Both the position numbers and the translations under genes were made by a program. From positions 124,001-188,000 of the forward strand of contig NZ_OEPZ01000003.1 in assembly GCF_900240315.1 (NCBI RefSeq): a stretch of 64,000 bases of DNA. Direction: 5' to 3'. Positions 1 through 8,561 of this stretch are shown here, piece after piece. The first letter of the stretch is position 1; the number at the start of each line of letters is the position of its first letter. The notes under the pieces are model-generated. The model was not told the DNA's origin, made no database searches, and saw only the letters and a list, made by a program, of their open reading frames with translations. The stretch comes from Dorea phocaeensis. Lineage in GTDB: Bacteria > Bacillota > Clostridia > Lachnospirales > Lachnospiraceae.

Positions 1-1714
1 AATCTCCCTCATGGAACTTTTTCAAAGCATCTGTATTCCATGAGTTAGCTGGAGCATTGGAATTATTCGGTGTATAGCCACCATAGTAATTTCCGTTCTT
101 CTGCTGTAAGTTTTGCGTAATCGTTTCTACACTTGCTTCGATTTTTCTATCTGTTGTAGAAAATTTTGTGTTGATTTCCTTTGTAGTATAATAATTTTTC
201 AGTTTCTCATCTGTAGAAGAATTGGCGGCATTTATAGCAGCATTTTTAGAATCTTCGATTTTGGTTTCAACCTGCGAAGTATAGGAAACAGATAACTTTT
301 CACCCGTTATACTTCCAGCAACAATTCTCTCACCTAGAATTTGACCATCAAGTGTCATGCCAACACTATAAGGACCAGCGTATCCGTTACGACTTCCACC
401 GATACCATGAAGGTTTACTTGTAAAACTTTTGTAGCAGTATTCTTATCCATTGTGTCCATGTAAAGATCACGCAGCCATCGACCTTGCTCATCATACTCT
501 GATAACTTGTATCCACCTTTATTGTTCTGCATCTGTGATGTCAGATTATCGACTGCATCTTTAATCTTTGCATTTACAATCTTGCGACTTGTTTCTGCTT
601 CCTCAACTAGACCTGAATAACTTTGATTTGTCTGTTCAATATATCCTTTTGCTTTTGAACTACCTAATTCGATTCTTGCCTCTTCTGGCTTTAGAAGTGG
701 AATCGAAAGCTTTAGTACAGGAAATATCTTATCCATACCGTACGGTGATGCAGTACATCGAATTTTATCTCCAAGTTTAAAACTTTCATAATCAACATCT
801 ACAATAGATAAATCTAGAGCCTTCAAATGCAGTGTGATATTTTCAAATTGACTATCTGTAAGCCACTCCTGACCTTTTCTTAATAAATTACTCGGTACAT
901 GGACATCATTCCAATGCTGAACAGAACATACCCATCCAAACTTTCTATGTGCCGCTTGTGATACAATATAGTTTTTTCCATCATTGACAGATGTTATATC
1001 GACATACTTTTTTAAAGCATTAACATCCGATTCCTTTGTTTCCATTTCTGCACCAAGAGGAATCACCGCTGATGCTATTTCATCTGCGGATAAATCTTCC
1101 GTATAATCAAGCAGATTTTCTCCAAAAGAAATCGTCTGCGTTGATAATACACCGATATCCTCCATCTTTAACCAATCTATATACAGCTTATCTTCTTCAT
1201 GGCGAAGAACTATGTATCCACCTAACCTATCTACCAGTTTGCTGCGAATACACTCAAGGGTTGTTTCATAATTGGTATAACGATATAACGAGTCATTGGA
1301 ATCTGTCACAGTAACCTGACCTACAGTAAACTCTTTACGATTTTCTACCATCTTATTGTGTTCAACAATCCATGATCTTAAAAGCTGTGATGGAGTCATA
1401 TCGTGATATTCATTCTGAGGCTGAATGCTGTCTGAAAGATAAGCCAAAACGCCTACACAACTTACTTTTTTATTACCCATAAAATCTTTTTCTTGATTTC
1501 TTACTTCTCCATAGAAAATTTCCTCTCCATCACGACATACGCTGATCATGCTTTTTCTGTTTTGTATGTTGCTGTAAAGAGGATTTGTTTTAGGACAAAT
1601 AAAAGTAAAACTGCCACTTTCTCCTAATGCAATATCCAGTACAGGGGAGTCAATCATATAATTCTTGTCTCCTGGAATATATAAAATGTTATCATCCAGA
1701 TTTACTTGATACAT
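1..1714 (-). CDS. Phage tail endopeptidase/tail-associated protein (partial, C-terminus off the left edge)
   Basis: Siphophage baseplate protein that follows Dit (the Tal/gp44-like prophage endopeptidase tail family). The frame opens at 1714 with ATG after a GGGGAGA ribosome site and stays open for 571 codons to base 1. The N-terminal ~370 residues look like the hub domain (IALGESGSFTFICP, DYTEDLSADEIASAVIPLGAE). The following part has helical, fibre-like sequence (SSKAKGYIEQTNQSYSGLVEE) that connects the baseplate to the host-contact part. It starts directly after the Dit stop codon. Family identity is from order and sequence style; the end is not visible. Confidence 0.8.
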   Translation of the reverse strand, partial: MYQVNLDDNILYIPGDKNYMIDSPVLDIALGESGSFTFICPKTNPLYSNIQNRKSMISVCRDGEEIFYGEVRNQEKDFMGNKKVSCVGVLAYLSDSIQPQNEYHDMTPSQLLRSWIVEHNKMVENRKEFTVGQVTVTDSNDSLYRYTNYETTLECIRSKLVDRLGGYIVLRHEEDKLYIDWLKMEDIGVLSTQTISFGENLLDYTEDLSADEIASAVIPLGAEMETKESDVNALKKYVDITSVNDGKNYIVSQAAHRKFGWVCSVQHWNDVHVPSNLLRKGQEWLTDSQFENITLHLKALDLSIVDVDYESFKLGDKIRCTASPYGMDKIFPVLKLSIPLLKPEEARIELGSSKAKGYIEQTNQSYSGLVEEAETSRKIVNAKIKDAVDNLTSQMQNNKGGYKLSEYDEQGRWLRDLYMDTMDKNTATKVLQVNLHGIGGSRNGYAGPYSVGMTLDGQILGERIVAGSITGEKLSVSYTSQVETKIEDSKNAAINAANSSTDEKLKNYYTTKEINTKFSTTDRKIEASVETITQNLQQKNGNYYGGYTPNNSNAPANSWNTDALKKFHEGD

Positions 1715-2389
1715 TTATAATCTCCCCTTTCTGTACTGAATCACTACTTCAAGATTTCCTTCAATTTTAAAAGTACTTTTCCCATCCACATGAAATATCG
1801 GTAAAATATTTGTTCCCATTTTACATGGATACTTAACATTACCGATGGTGGCAACTACATCAACATTTACAACATTTCCACAGATGACAACTGCCTCTAT
1901 TACCTTTGTATGAGCATCCACGGAAAATACATATGGCTCTGTTGCTAAGTTTTTAGTTATCATCTGATAACCATCATTCTTTGTTTCAGCAACTTCATAT
2001 TTAAATGGGTCTAAATTATAGCTGATGGTTATAACGGAATAATTCTTTTCTGAGTTCCATTCATTAACGCTTAATCTTCCTTCGTAGTAATAAAGAGGAT
2101 CATCTTCTAAGATAACTCTTAGAAAACGACCCTGTAAAAAACTCAAAAGTTCAGAATACACTTTTGACCATTCACGATTTTTATCCACTAAAAACTTCCA
2201 ACTACCTTGTCGGTTTTCATATGTGATGCTTCCCGTTAGTGTTTCTGTCAAATCAAGGATACCATTTCTTCCTGGTATTTCTAAATAAGATACTTTTGGT
2301 TCAGGTGGTGAAATGACAGGTCGTGACATGGGAATCAATCCAAAATCAGAGTAGGTATTTTTACCACCTATGATTAAACTATGATACAT
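1715..2389 (-). CDS. Distal tail protein (Dit)
   Basis: 224 residues, the usual size for a minimal Dit, which forms the hexameric ring at the end of the tail tube. The N-terminus has the family pattern of a short strand then SRPVISPPEPKVSYLEIPGR, and the middle contains GRLSVNEW and a YNLDPFKYE strand typical of tail component ORF20/Sipho_tail proteins. It lies between tape measure and tail endopeptidase with 1-2 bases spacing, the canonical position. ATG at 2389 follows a GGGGTGG site. Confidence 0.85.
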   Translation of the reverse strand: MYHSLIIGGKNTYSDFGLIPMSRPVISPPEPKVSYLEIPGRNGILDLTETLTGSITYENRQGSWKFLVDKNREWSKVYSELLSFLQGRFLRVILEDDPLYYYEGRLSVNEWNSEKNYSVITISYNLDPFKYEVAETKNDGYQMITKNLATEPYVFSVDAHTKVIEAVVICGNVVNVDVVATIGNVKYPCKMGTNILPIFHVDGKSTFKIEGNLEVVIQYRKGRL

Positions 2390-2390
2390 A

Positions 2391-5300
2391 CTACCACCCC
2401 TTCCTTTGTTTCATTGCTATTTTTCCTAGTGCCGTATTCATCTGTGGTGCCATTGCTCCTACTAATTCTCCTGAATCAAGCATAACCGATGTACTAGCAA
2501 ACTGAGGAAAATACTCATTCATCATCCGTATCATCTGGCTCATCGCATTTAACAGATCATAATTTGATCCACTTGCCATATCTCGCAATGTATCAAGACC
2601 CATAATAACTTCCGGTCCTGCTTCTCCTCCACCTAAGAAAGTACTGCCACTTCTTCCAAATATAGTAGCCCCATTCAATAACATCGGTTTATCCATTGCT
2701 TTCTTGTACCATGAAATTGAAAAGTGTGGTACAGATGGTGGTGCTAAAGAAAAGCTACCTTTGATACTAAAGTGCGGCAGCTTAATACGAGGTAACGAAA
2801 TATCAAGTCCTGAAAAGAACCCTTTGATTTTATCCACGATTCCTTTAATGGTATCTCGTGCTTTTTCTATTGGACTTACAATAGCTTGACGTATTCCATT
2901 CCATATGGATGTAGAAGTATTTTTGATACTGTTAAATACTGTAGAAAGTGTATTTTTCACAGCATTAAAGACGCTGCTTACAACACTTTTGACGATATTA
3001 ACCGGTGTTGTAATTGCCGTTTTGATTCCTTCCCATATTACTGAGGCTATGTTCTGAATAGCACTAAATACGGTAGAAATCGTTGTCTTAACAGCATTAA
3101 CTGCTTCTGTAACCTTAGTCTTAATAGAATCCCATACAGATGTAATGATTTCTTTGCAGTTCTCCCAGATAAACTGAAATGGCAAAGTAATAAGATCAAA
3201 GGCTGTACTAAAGAAGGATGCAATAAACATCACTACTGTCGTTACTACATTTTTTATGCCTTCCCAAATACCAGTAAAGAATGTAGAAATTCCGGTCCAC
3301 ATATTTACAAAGAAATCTTTAATAGAAGTCCAAACTTCTGTCCAGCTTGTACCAAACCATCCAAGAAACACATTGGCGATATTCTGAATTGCGGTAATAC
3401 ATGTTGTAAAAGTATTTTTCATAAATTCCCATACAGAACTGAAAATACCTTTTACACCTTCCCAGACTTGTGTCCAGTTTCCTGTAAAAATTCCGATAAA
3501 GATATCAAGAAATCCAGTAATAGCACCAAGCGCTCCTTCTAAAACATTGACAATTTGTGTAAATACTCCTTCAAATACAGGTGCTAGGAAATTACAAAAT
3601 CCATTCCACACTGTTTTTATTACTTCTGTAATACTACTGAAATTGAAACCTAGTGCATTTAACCTTTCTACAATTCCTTGTGCAAAGCCATCAAATACAG
3701 CTTTCACTCGATTCCAAATAGCAATCACATTATTCTTAAACTCTTCATTCGTTTTCCAAAGATGAGTAAATGCACCAACAAGTACACCAATTGCAGCAAC
3801 AACAGCTATTACAATTGGATTGATCCCCATAATAGCAGCACCCATTTTAGAAAATACTGCAGATAGACCACCAGCCTTTGCAACAGCTGCTGATATTTTA
3901 AGTCCAAGCTTTGAAAAGGCCTGAATAGCAATTCCTATTTTCGATATAACGGTTCCGAGTATGACAAGCATGGGCCCTAAAGCTACTACAAATAATCCTA
4001 CCTTGACAATGACCTGTCTTGTTCCTTCATCAAGATTATTTAGCCAGTCTACAAAAAACTGTAGTTTAGCCACAATATTTTTAATCATTGGCATAAGGGC
4101 TTCACCTATAGAAATGGCAAAACCTTCTACCGCTGATTTTAAAATCGTAAGCTGACCATTTAGATTATCAAGCTGTGTATCTGCCATCTTTTGTGCTGCA
4201 CCACCGCTACTTTCAATAGCACTTTGAAGTCCATCCCAAGTTTCACCAGTATTGGCAAGCAGAGCATTTACAGAAGATAAATCTGTCTTATTAAAAATCT
4301 TACTGATGATATTTGACTTTTCTTCCGATGTCATTCCATCCATGCTCTGATTTAAGTCACCCAGTATATCATTAAGACTTCGCATATTTCCTTCTGAGTC
4401 AAAAACAGATACCCCGAGTTCCTTTAGCGATTTTGTAGCTACATCCGTAGGACTCTGCAAAGAAAGAATGACATTTCGTAAATGCGTACCGCCTTCAGCC
4501 CCTTTGATACCATTATTTGCTAAGATACCAAGTGCTGTATTTAACTCAGCAGTTCCGCCTTTTACTGTTTTAGCAGTTGCACCAATAGTTAAAATACCTT
4601 CACCAAGCTGGCCAACCGATGTATTTGTGGTAGAAGCAGTCTTTGCCATCTGATCTACCATTTTATCAGCATCGGCTGTTTCCATTCCAAGTGCAGACAT
4701 AGCATCTGTAACCATATCCGATGCCGATGCAAGATCAATGTTACCAGCAGCAGCTAGGTTTAAAACAGTAGGAAGTGTATCTGCCATTTCCTGCGTGTTA
4801 TATCCTGCAAGTGCTAGGTAATTTAAAGCCTCTGCACACTCACTTGCAGAAAAGGCAGTTTTCGCACCCATCTCTTTAGCAAGGTCAGATAATGCATCCA
4901 TTGTATTAACAGATTTACCATTTAAATCAGACATAGAATCCGATGTGATTCCCATTGTAGCCTGAACCTGGCTCATGGAGCTTTCAAAATCTGCTGCCGT
5001 TTTTACGGCCACTCCACCCATAGCTGTTACAGCTGCAGATGCCACAGATGTCTTTTTACCTACATCTGTGATTTTATTTCCTACATTTTCAAACTTAGAA
5101 CCAACCTCAGATGCTTTTCCTAGTACCTGATTTACTTTTGATGCTTGTGATTCCAGCTTTTTCAGTTGTTCTTCAGTTTCTATAATTTCTCTTTGAAGGG
5201 CATCATACTGTTCTTTAGAAATTTCTCCATTTTGCAGCTGTTCATTTGCCTGTTGTGCTGCAAGCTTTAATGTTTCCAGCTTCTCTTTTGTTTCCCCAAT

Positions 5301-5492
5301 TGCCTGTGTTAATAGTTGCTGCTTTTGGGCAAGCAAAGTAGTATTAGACGGATCTAGTTTTAAAAGTCTCTCCACATCCTTTAATGCGGATTGCGTATTT
5401 TTAATTTGGCCATTAACGCCTTTTAAAGCTGTTTGTAGTTTCGTGGTATCTCCGCCAATTTCAACGGTTATACCTTTAATTCGATTTGCCAT
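2391..5492 (-). CDS. Tail tape measure protein
   Basis: 1033 residues setting tail length. Residues 1-125 form a coiled coil rich in Gln, Leu and Lys. About 160-400 match the TP901-type tape measure core (AKEMGAKTAFSASECAEALN, then GGTHLRNVILSLQSPT). Hydrophobic segments follow near 495-560 (VGLFVVALGPMLVILGTVIS and IVIAVVAAIGVLVGAF). Residues ~590-890 are a long series of Trp-containing helical repeats (IWEGIKNVVTTV, VWDSIKTKVTEA, IWEGIKTAITTP). Start ATG 5492 has an AAGGAGG site. It is the largest gene in the window and lies downstream of the tail chaperone region as expected. Confidence 0.93.
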   Translation of the reverse strand: MANRIKGITVEIGGDTTKLQTALKGVNGQIKNTQSALKDVERLLKLDPSNTTLLAQKQQLLTQAIGETKEKLETLKLAAQQANEQLQNGEISKEQYDALQREIIETEEQLKKLESQASKVNQVLGKASEVGSKFENVGNKITDVGKKTSVASAAVTAMGGVAVKTAADFESSMSQVQATMGITSDSMSDLNGKSVNTMDALSDLAKEMGAKTAFSASECAEALNYLALAGYNTQEMADTLPTVLNLAAAGNIDLASASDMVTDAMSALGMETADADKMVDQMAKTASTTNTSVGQLGEGILTIGATAKTVKGGTAELNTALGILANNGIKGAEGGTHLRNVILSLQSPTDVATKSLKELGVSVFDSEGNMRSLNDILGDLNQSMDGMTSEEKSNIISKIFNKTDLSSVNALLANTGETWDGLQSAIESSGGAAQKMADTQLDNLNGQLTILKSAVEGFAISIGEALMPMIKNIVAKLQFFVDWLNNLDEGTRQVIVKVGLFVVALGPMLVILGTVISKIGIAIQAFSKLGLKISAAVAKAGGLSAVFSKMGAAIMGINPIVIAVVAAIGVLVGAFTHLWKTNEEFKNNVIAIWNRVKAVFDGFAQGIVERLNALGFNFSSITEVIKTVWNGFCNFLAPVFEGVFTQIVNVLEGALGAITGFLDIFIGIFTGNWTQVWEGVKGIFSSVWEFMKNTFTTCITAIQNIANVFLGWFGTSWTEVWTSIKDFFVNMWTGISTFFTGIWEGIKNVVTTVVMFIASFFSTAFDLITLPFQFIWENCKEIITSVWDSIKTKVTEAVNAVKTTISTVFSAIQNIASVIWEGIKTAITTPVNIVKSVVSSVFNAVKNTLSTVFNSIKNTSTSIWNGIRQAIVSPIEKARDTIKGIVDKIKGFFSGLDISLPRIKLPHFSIKGSFSLAPPSVPHFSISWYKKAMDKPMLLNGATIFGRSGSTFLGGGEAGPEVIMGLDTLRDMASGSNYDLLNAMSQMIRMMNEYFPQFASTSVMLDSGELVGAMAPQMNTALGKIAMKQRKGW

Positions 5493-5544
5493 TGGCTGAT
5501 ACCTCCTTATTATTTTTAAGACTTTCGCTCAAAAATGAGCAAAA

Positions 5545-5580
5545 GAAAAGCACCAATCGTCTAAAACAATTGATGCTTTC
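5545..5580 (-). terminator. Hairpin after the small basic phage gene
   Basis: Minus-strand stem GAAAGCATCAATTG / CGATTGGTGCTTTTC with a short loop, followed by TTTTGCTC. It lies between the stop of the 82-residue gene and the tape measure start, so it may moderate rather than end late transcription. Confidence 0.5.
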
Positions 5581-5598
5581 TTCGTTCATAGATAATGA

Positions 5599-5847
5599 TT
5601 AGTCAAAATCATATGGATTGCCATAGCACATCCAATCAAGTGGATACATCACACCATGTTCTGCCTCAAACTCTGCTTGAGACTTTATCTTACGTTTTGC
5701 ATCCTGCTTACGAGATACTTTTTTTGTCATCTTGTCATTTAACATTCTTGCTCTGTAAGCTTTGTTGTTGTGATTGTGCTGATTTGCATAATCATTTAAT
5801 TGTTGCTGTGTATGCGTCTTTGAAGACACACTTTTTTTCTTAGCCAT
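5599..5847 (-). CDS. Small basic phage protein with DYANQ-NN motif
   Basis: 82 residues starting MAKKKSVSSKTHTQQ. ATG 5847 is preferred because AAAGGAGAAA sits just before it; a longer frame to 5892 has no such site. The protein is Lys-rich and contains DYANQHNHNNKAYRARM, resembling the DYANQxNPNNxAY motif of many uncharacterised Firmicutes phage and plasmid proteins. No function is known to me. Its place between the tail chaperones and the tape measure is odd, since those genes are normally adjacent. Confidence 0.65.
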   Translation of the reverse strand: MAKKKSVSSKTHTQQQLNDYANQHNHNNKAYRARMLNDKMTKKVSRKQDAKRKIKSQAEFEAEHGVMYPLDWMCYGNPYDFD

Positions 5848-6057
5848 GAACATTTCTCCTTTCTCCTTGACTCCGTGTATATGATTACGCACGAGATAGC
5901 GGACACTGTGTCACCTTCATAGCTGAATCCAAAAGAAACTACCTATCGGATTATCCCTGCATTTAATCAAATCTCAAGGTTGGAGAACAATTTTTATGTT
6001 TTCAATAGAAATTGTTAAATCCATTATAGTATCACAACTTTTCAAATTCAATAATTA

Positions 6058-6593
6058 TTAGAATTTATCAAAATCCTCCTGTGTTGCAAGATTATCATAA
6101 ATAACACTATCATTCCCTTTTTCAGTCCAAATATCCATCACCATTCCGATGGTAAGATAATCTAAGTCTTTAATCGAAAGGCCGATTTCTAAACATCGAA
6201 GAAGGAAAAGCGGCGTTGTCATTTCGCGGCTACTTCGTTTAAGTTTTTTTTAGACTCAATATCTGTTATAAGATTTGTTCCCCAAAGAGCAAGGATTTCT
6301 GGGAGCACCTCATAAATCGAAAACATCTCAAACTGATCAAGCCAGTCATCGATATTATCTGGAATGCTGTGGTCTGCATGATAAGCCATGATATATGCCA
6401 CGTTTTCAAAAATTTCTAAATCGTCAATAGCAAAATCATCACCATCATCCTTATTTCCTTTATAGGAACTTTCAAGCTTTGCTAAGTCTTTAAAAATATC
6501 GCGCTTAAACTTTGCTCGATACAGTCTAGGTACAGTGGCAGAGGAGCGAAATGCTACCTCTTTACCACCAACATTGATTACTTTCTTTAACAT
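6058..6593 (-). CDS. gpGT-like tail assembly chaperone, made by programmed -1 frameshift
   Basis: The upstream frame (6219-6593) and a downstream -1 frame ending at 6058 are joined through the slippery heptamer A AAA AAC, read exactly in the zero frame at 6249-6243. After the shift the extension reads KLKRSSREMTTPLFLLRC, then EIGLSIKDLDYLTIGMVMD and ends ATQEDFDKF. That is the conserved C-terminal part of Firmicutes gpGT-type chaperones. Predicted fusion length is about 177 residues. The position just upstream of the tape measure region is what the lambda G/GT paradigm requires. The shift itself is inferred from sequence. Confidence 0.85.
6219..6593 (-). CDS. gpG-like tail assembly chaperone (unshifted product)
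   Basis: 124 residues starting MLKKVINVGGKEVAFRSSAT at ATG 6593 after AAGGAGG. It carries the family motif YRAKFKRDIFKDLAKL and an acidic middle (DDGDDFAIDDLEIFEN). It binds the tape measure and tail tube subunits during tail assembly and is absent from the finished virion in known phages. It ends NEVAAK, 8 codons after the slippery site described for the fusion product. Confidence 0.85.
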   Translation of the reverse strand: MLKKVINVGGKEVAFRSSATVPRLYRAKFKRDIFKDLAKLESSYKGNKDDGDDFAIDDLEIFENVAYIMAYHADHSIPDNIDDWLDQFEMFSIYEVLPEILALWGTNLITDIESKKNLNEVAAK

Positions 6594-6605
6594 GAGTGTT
6601 CCTCC

Positions 6606-7181
6606 TTATGCTAATACTTCTTTAGGGGTAGGTACATAAACATTTTTATACCAGTCTTTATAAGTAGTTTCCGTTGTTGTATCTCCAGTTCTACTTTTTA
6701 CAAGACCATCTTCTCTAGGGTCTGCAGTAAGAGAAAGTTTCTCTGTTCCTGGTTCAATCGTATCTTCCTTTGTTTCTGATTCAATAGAAGGACGAGATGC
6801 ACTGCAGTTATATAAAACATGACGGATTGCATTGGCATCTCCATCAAATTCAAATAAAAGTGCAAATTTCTCTGTTTCTGCAATTGCAGCATTTTCTACA
6901 AGAACGCCATTCTTATCAAGTTCTTCTTTTAAAATATCTGTTCTAAACCATTCTGGAATTAAAGCAATTTCAAGATCGCCTGAATATCCGTTATTAGATG
7001 TTGAACGAAAATACACAATCCCATCTGCATAAAACGGACTGGAGTCACCTTCTGCATCAAGGCTGATACTTACTGCTCCTGGAATGGCCTTTGGTACTTC
7101 ATATTTATATGCACCATCAGGGCCTTTCGTCAGTTTTGCAGCGTGTACATTCTTAAGATTGTACTTAATTTTATTTGCCAT
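6606..7181 (-). CDS. Major tail tube protein
   Basis: 191 residues beginning MANKIKYNLKNVHAAKLTKG. I chose ATG 7181 because GGAGG lies just upstream and it follows the previous stop by 5 bases. The family signature of phi13-type major tail proteins is visible: SISLDAEGDSSPFYADGIVY near the N-terminus, then GYSGDLEIALIPEWF. The C-terminal section KDWYKNVYVPT is typical. It forms the stacked hexamer tube. Confidence 0.9.
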   Translation of the reverse strand: MANKIKYNLKNVHAAKLTKGPDGAYKYEVPKAIPGAVSISLDAEGDSSPFYADGIVYFRSTSNNGYSGDLEIALIPEWFRTDILKEELDKNGVLVENAAIAETEKFALLFEFDGDANAIRHVLYNCSASRPSIESETKEDTIEPGTEKLSLTADPREDGLVKSRTGDTTTETTYKDWYKNVYVPTPKEVLA

Positions 7182-7185
7182 TTTG

Positions 7186-7503
7186 TTATACCTCCATTTC
7201 AAATGAATATAGGACTTCATACAGTTTTTCACTTTCAATCCAAGTTTCCAGCTTGTCATAATAAATGCCATGCTTATCCAGTGCTGCCTCTACTTTCTGT
7301 TCTACCGACAAGTCCTTACGATCGGTATACAGTTCCAAATGAACGATATTTATCTTGTGATACACCTTTCCATCTGCAGCAAAGTTATCACTGCCTGGAG
7401 TAAGGTAACAGATAAATGGTGGATTAGGACTTTCACCTTCTGCAAAGTGATTATAAGCAAAAGGAAGTCCTATTTCCTTTATCATATTTACAACTTCTAA
7501 CAT
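7186..7503 (-). CDS. Tail terminator-like minor protein
   Basis: About 105 residues. ATG 7503 overlaps the preceding TGA (TGATG) and follows GGGAGG by 6 bases, better than a GTG one codon earlier. The sequence has the recurring pattern NPPFICYLTPGSDNFAADGK, then YHKINIVHLELYTDRKD and IESEKLYEVLYSFEMEV. This family sits between gp10-like tail completion protein and the tail tube in Firmicutes siphophages. Its role as tail terminator is inferred from gene order. Confidence 0.7.
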   Translation of the reverse strand: MLEVVNMIKEIGLPFAYNHFAEGESPNPPFICYLTPGSDNFAADGKVYHKINIVHLELYTDRKDLSVEQKVEAALDKHGIYYDKLETWIESEKLYEVLYSFEMEV

Positions 7504-7883
7504 CACATACCTCCCAAAGCTTTTAAGATTTCTTGTTCAAGTGTATCGATGGCATTTTCTTCCGCTTTTGCAATATGAGGTCTTGCAGCCACACGGCCAC
7601 CACCTCGTTTTGCATGGCCAAATTCTAATAGGTGAGCAAGTTGATACCTGTTTCTGGAATGAACTGTTACTTCCAGTGAGTTTGACGTTTCTTTTGTCTT
7701 TTTAACTGACCAGCTTTTGGCATAGGCACCGGTATCTTTTGGTGCGGATTGAGAGATTTCTTTTCTTACAGCATTTCCTGCCTTACGAACGGATTTTTTC
7801 ATATCATCCGTTGCTAAATCTGCATACTCTTTTAGACCTTTTATAATTTCATCTGCAAGTCTATCAATCTTTACATTTGCCAT
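7503..7883 (-). CDS. HK97 gp10-family tail completion protein
   Basis: 126 residues. The N-terminal helix is followed by ISQSAPKDTGAYAKSWSVKK and HSRNRYQLAHLLEFGHAKRG, then VAARPHIAKAEENA. The DTGxY/LAHLLEFGHA/PHI sequence is diagnostic for HK97 gp10-like proteins. These join the head connector to the tail. It sits 2 bases after the head closure gene. Confidence 0.92.
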   Translation of the reverse strand: MANVKIDRLADEIIKGLKEYADLATDDMKKSVRKAGNAVRKEISQSAPKDTGAYAKSWSVKKTKETSNSLEVTVHSRNRYQLAHLLEFGHAKRGGGRVAARPHIAKAEENAIDTLEQEILKALGGM

Positions 7884-7885
7884 AT

Positions 7886-8218
7886 CTAATTCCTTACCTT
7901 TTCACATTTTAATTTGATGCACTTTTTCTTAAAGTTCATGTGATCGATAGCTACGATGTTATACGGTTCTCCCCCAAATAAAACTCTATGCTTTGTTGTA
8001 TCGAGGTTTTCTAATGCCTTGCAATAACGAATCGTAAAAGAAATATCGGAATCTTCCACGATTAGACCCGCTACACTCTTTTCAGAACCACCTTCACCAC
8101 TTACTGTAGCAAAGCAGGAATAATATTCTTTCCATGTGTTTTTATGATTTCCAATCTCATCTACTATAATTTCATTTTGCTGAATTTGAATTTTTACATT
8201 TAATAGCGAAACCTCCAT
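7886..8218 (-). CDS. Phage head closure (head-tail adaptor) protein
   Basis: 110 residues. Motifs NTWKEYYSCFATVSGEGGSE and FTIRYCKALENLDTTKHRVL, then EPYNIVAIDHMNFKKKCIKL fit the head-tail joining family (SPP1 gp16-like, PF05521). It seals the connector after packaging. The ATG overlaps the previous stop as ATGA, giving coupled translation. Confidence 0.88.
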   Translation of the reverse strand: MEVSLLNVKIQIQQNEIIVDEIGNHKNTWKEYYSCFATVSGEGGSEKSVAGLIVEDSDISFTIRYCKALENLDTTKHRVLFGGEPYNIVAIDHMNFKKKCIKLKCEKVRN

Positions 8219-8496
8219 CAGAACACGCTCCTTCTTACACCTTCTAAAAGGGAACGAAGAGAAATAGAAAGCTGATGGTGGTCTGCATCTTCTCTATGTT
8301 CATATAGGTACGCTACGGCATACATCACAGCAATTTTTGATGTCGGCATCATGCTAAGTTCAGCCACAGAAAGTCTTGCAATATCAGCACATAGATTTTC
8401 AGATGCTGCTATAAGATGCTCAATCAGCTGGTCATCATCATTAAAGTCAACACGAAGGTATCCTTTCATTTCATCAAGACTTAAAATCATTGTCAT
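8218..8496 (-). CDS. Head-tail connector (gp6-like DNA packaging) protein
   Basis: 92 residues, all helical. It begins MTMILSLDEMKGYLRVDFND and continues DDQLIEHLIAASENLCADIA, the signature of PF05135 connectors, then VMYAVAYLYEHRE. It forms the ring below the portal. It is located directly after the capsid gene as in HK97-type modules. Confidence 0.9.
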   Translation of the reverse strand: MTMILSLDEMKGYLRVDFNDDDQLIEHLIAASENLCADIARLSVAELSMMPTSKIAVMYAVAYLYEHREDADHHQLSISLRSLLEGVRRSVF

Positions 8497-8561
8497 ACCA
8501 CCTCAAATGCGAATGGTGACAGGCTACAAACTCATATCCCACCACCATCTTGAATTAAATC

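Noticed and set aside
5848-6057. A separate small gene between 5848 and 6057
   Set aside because: No frame with start and ribosome site; the adjoining part is explained by the frameshifted gpGT extension that ends at 6058.
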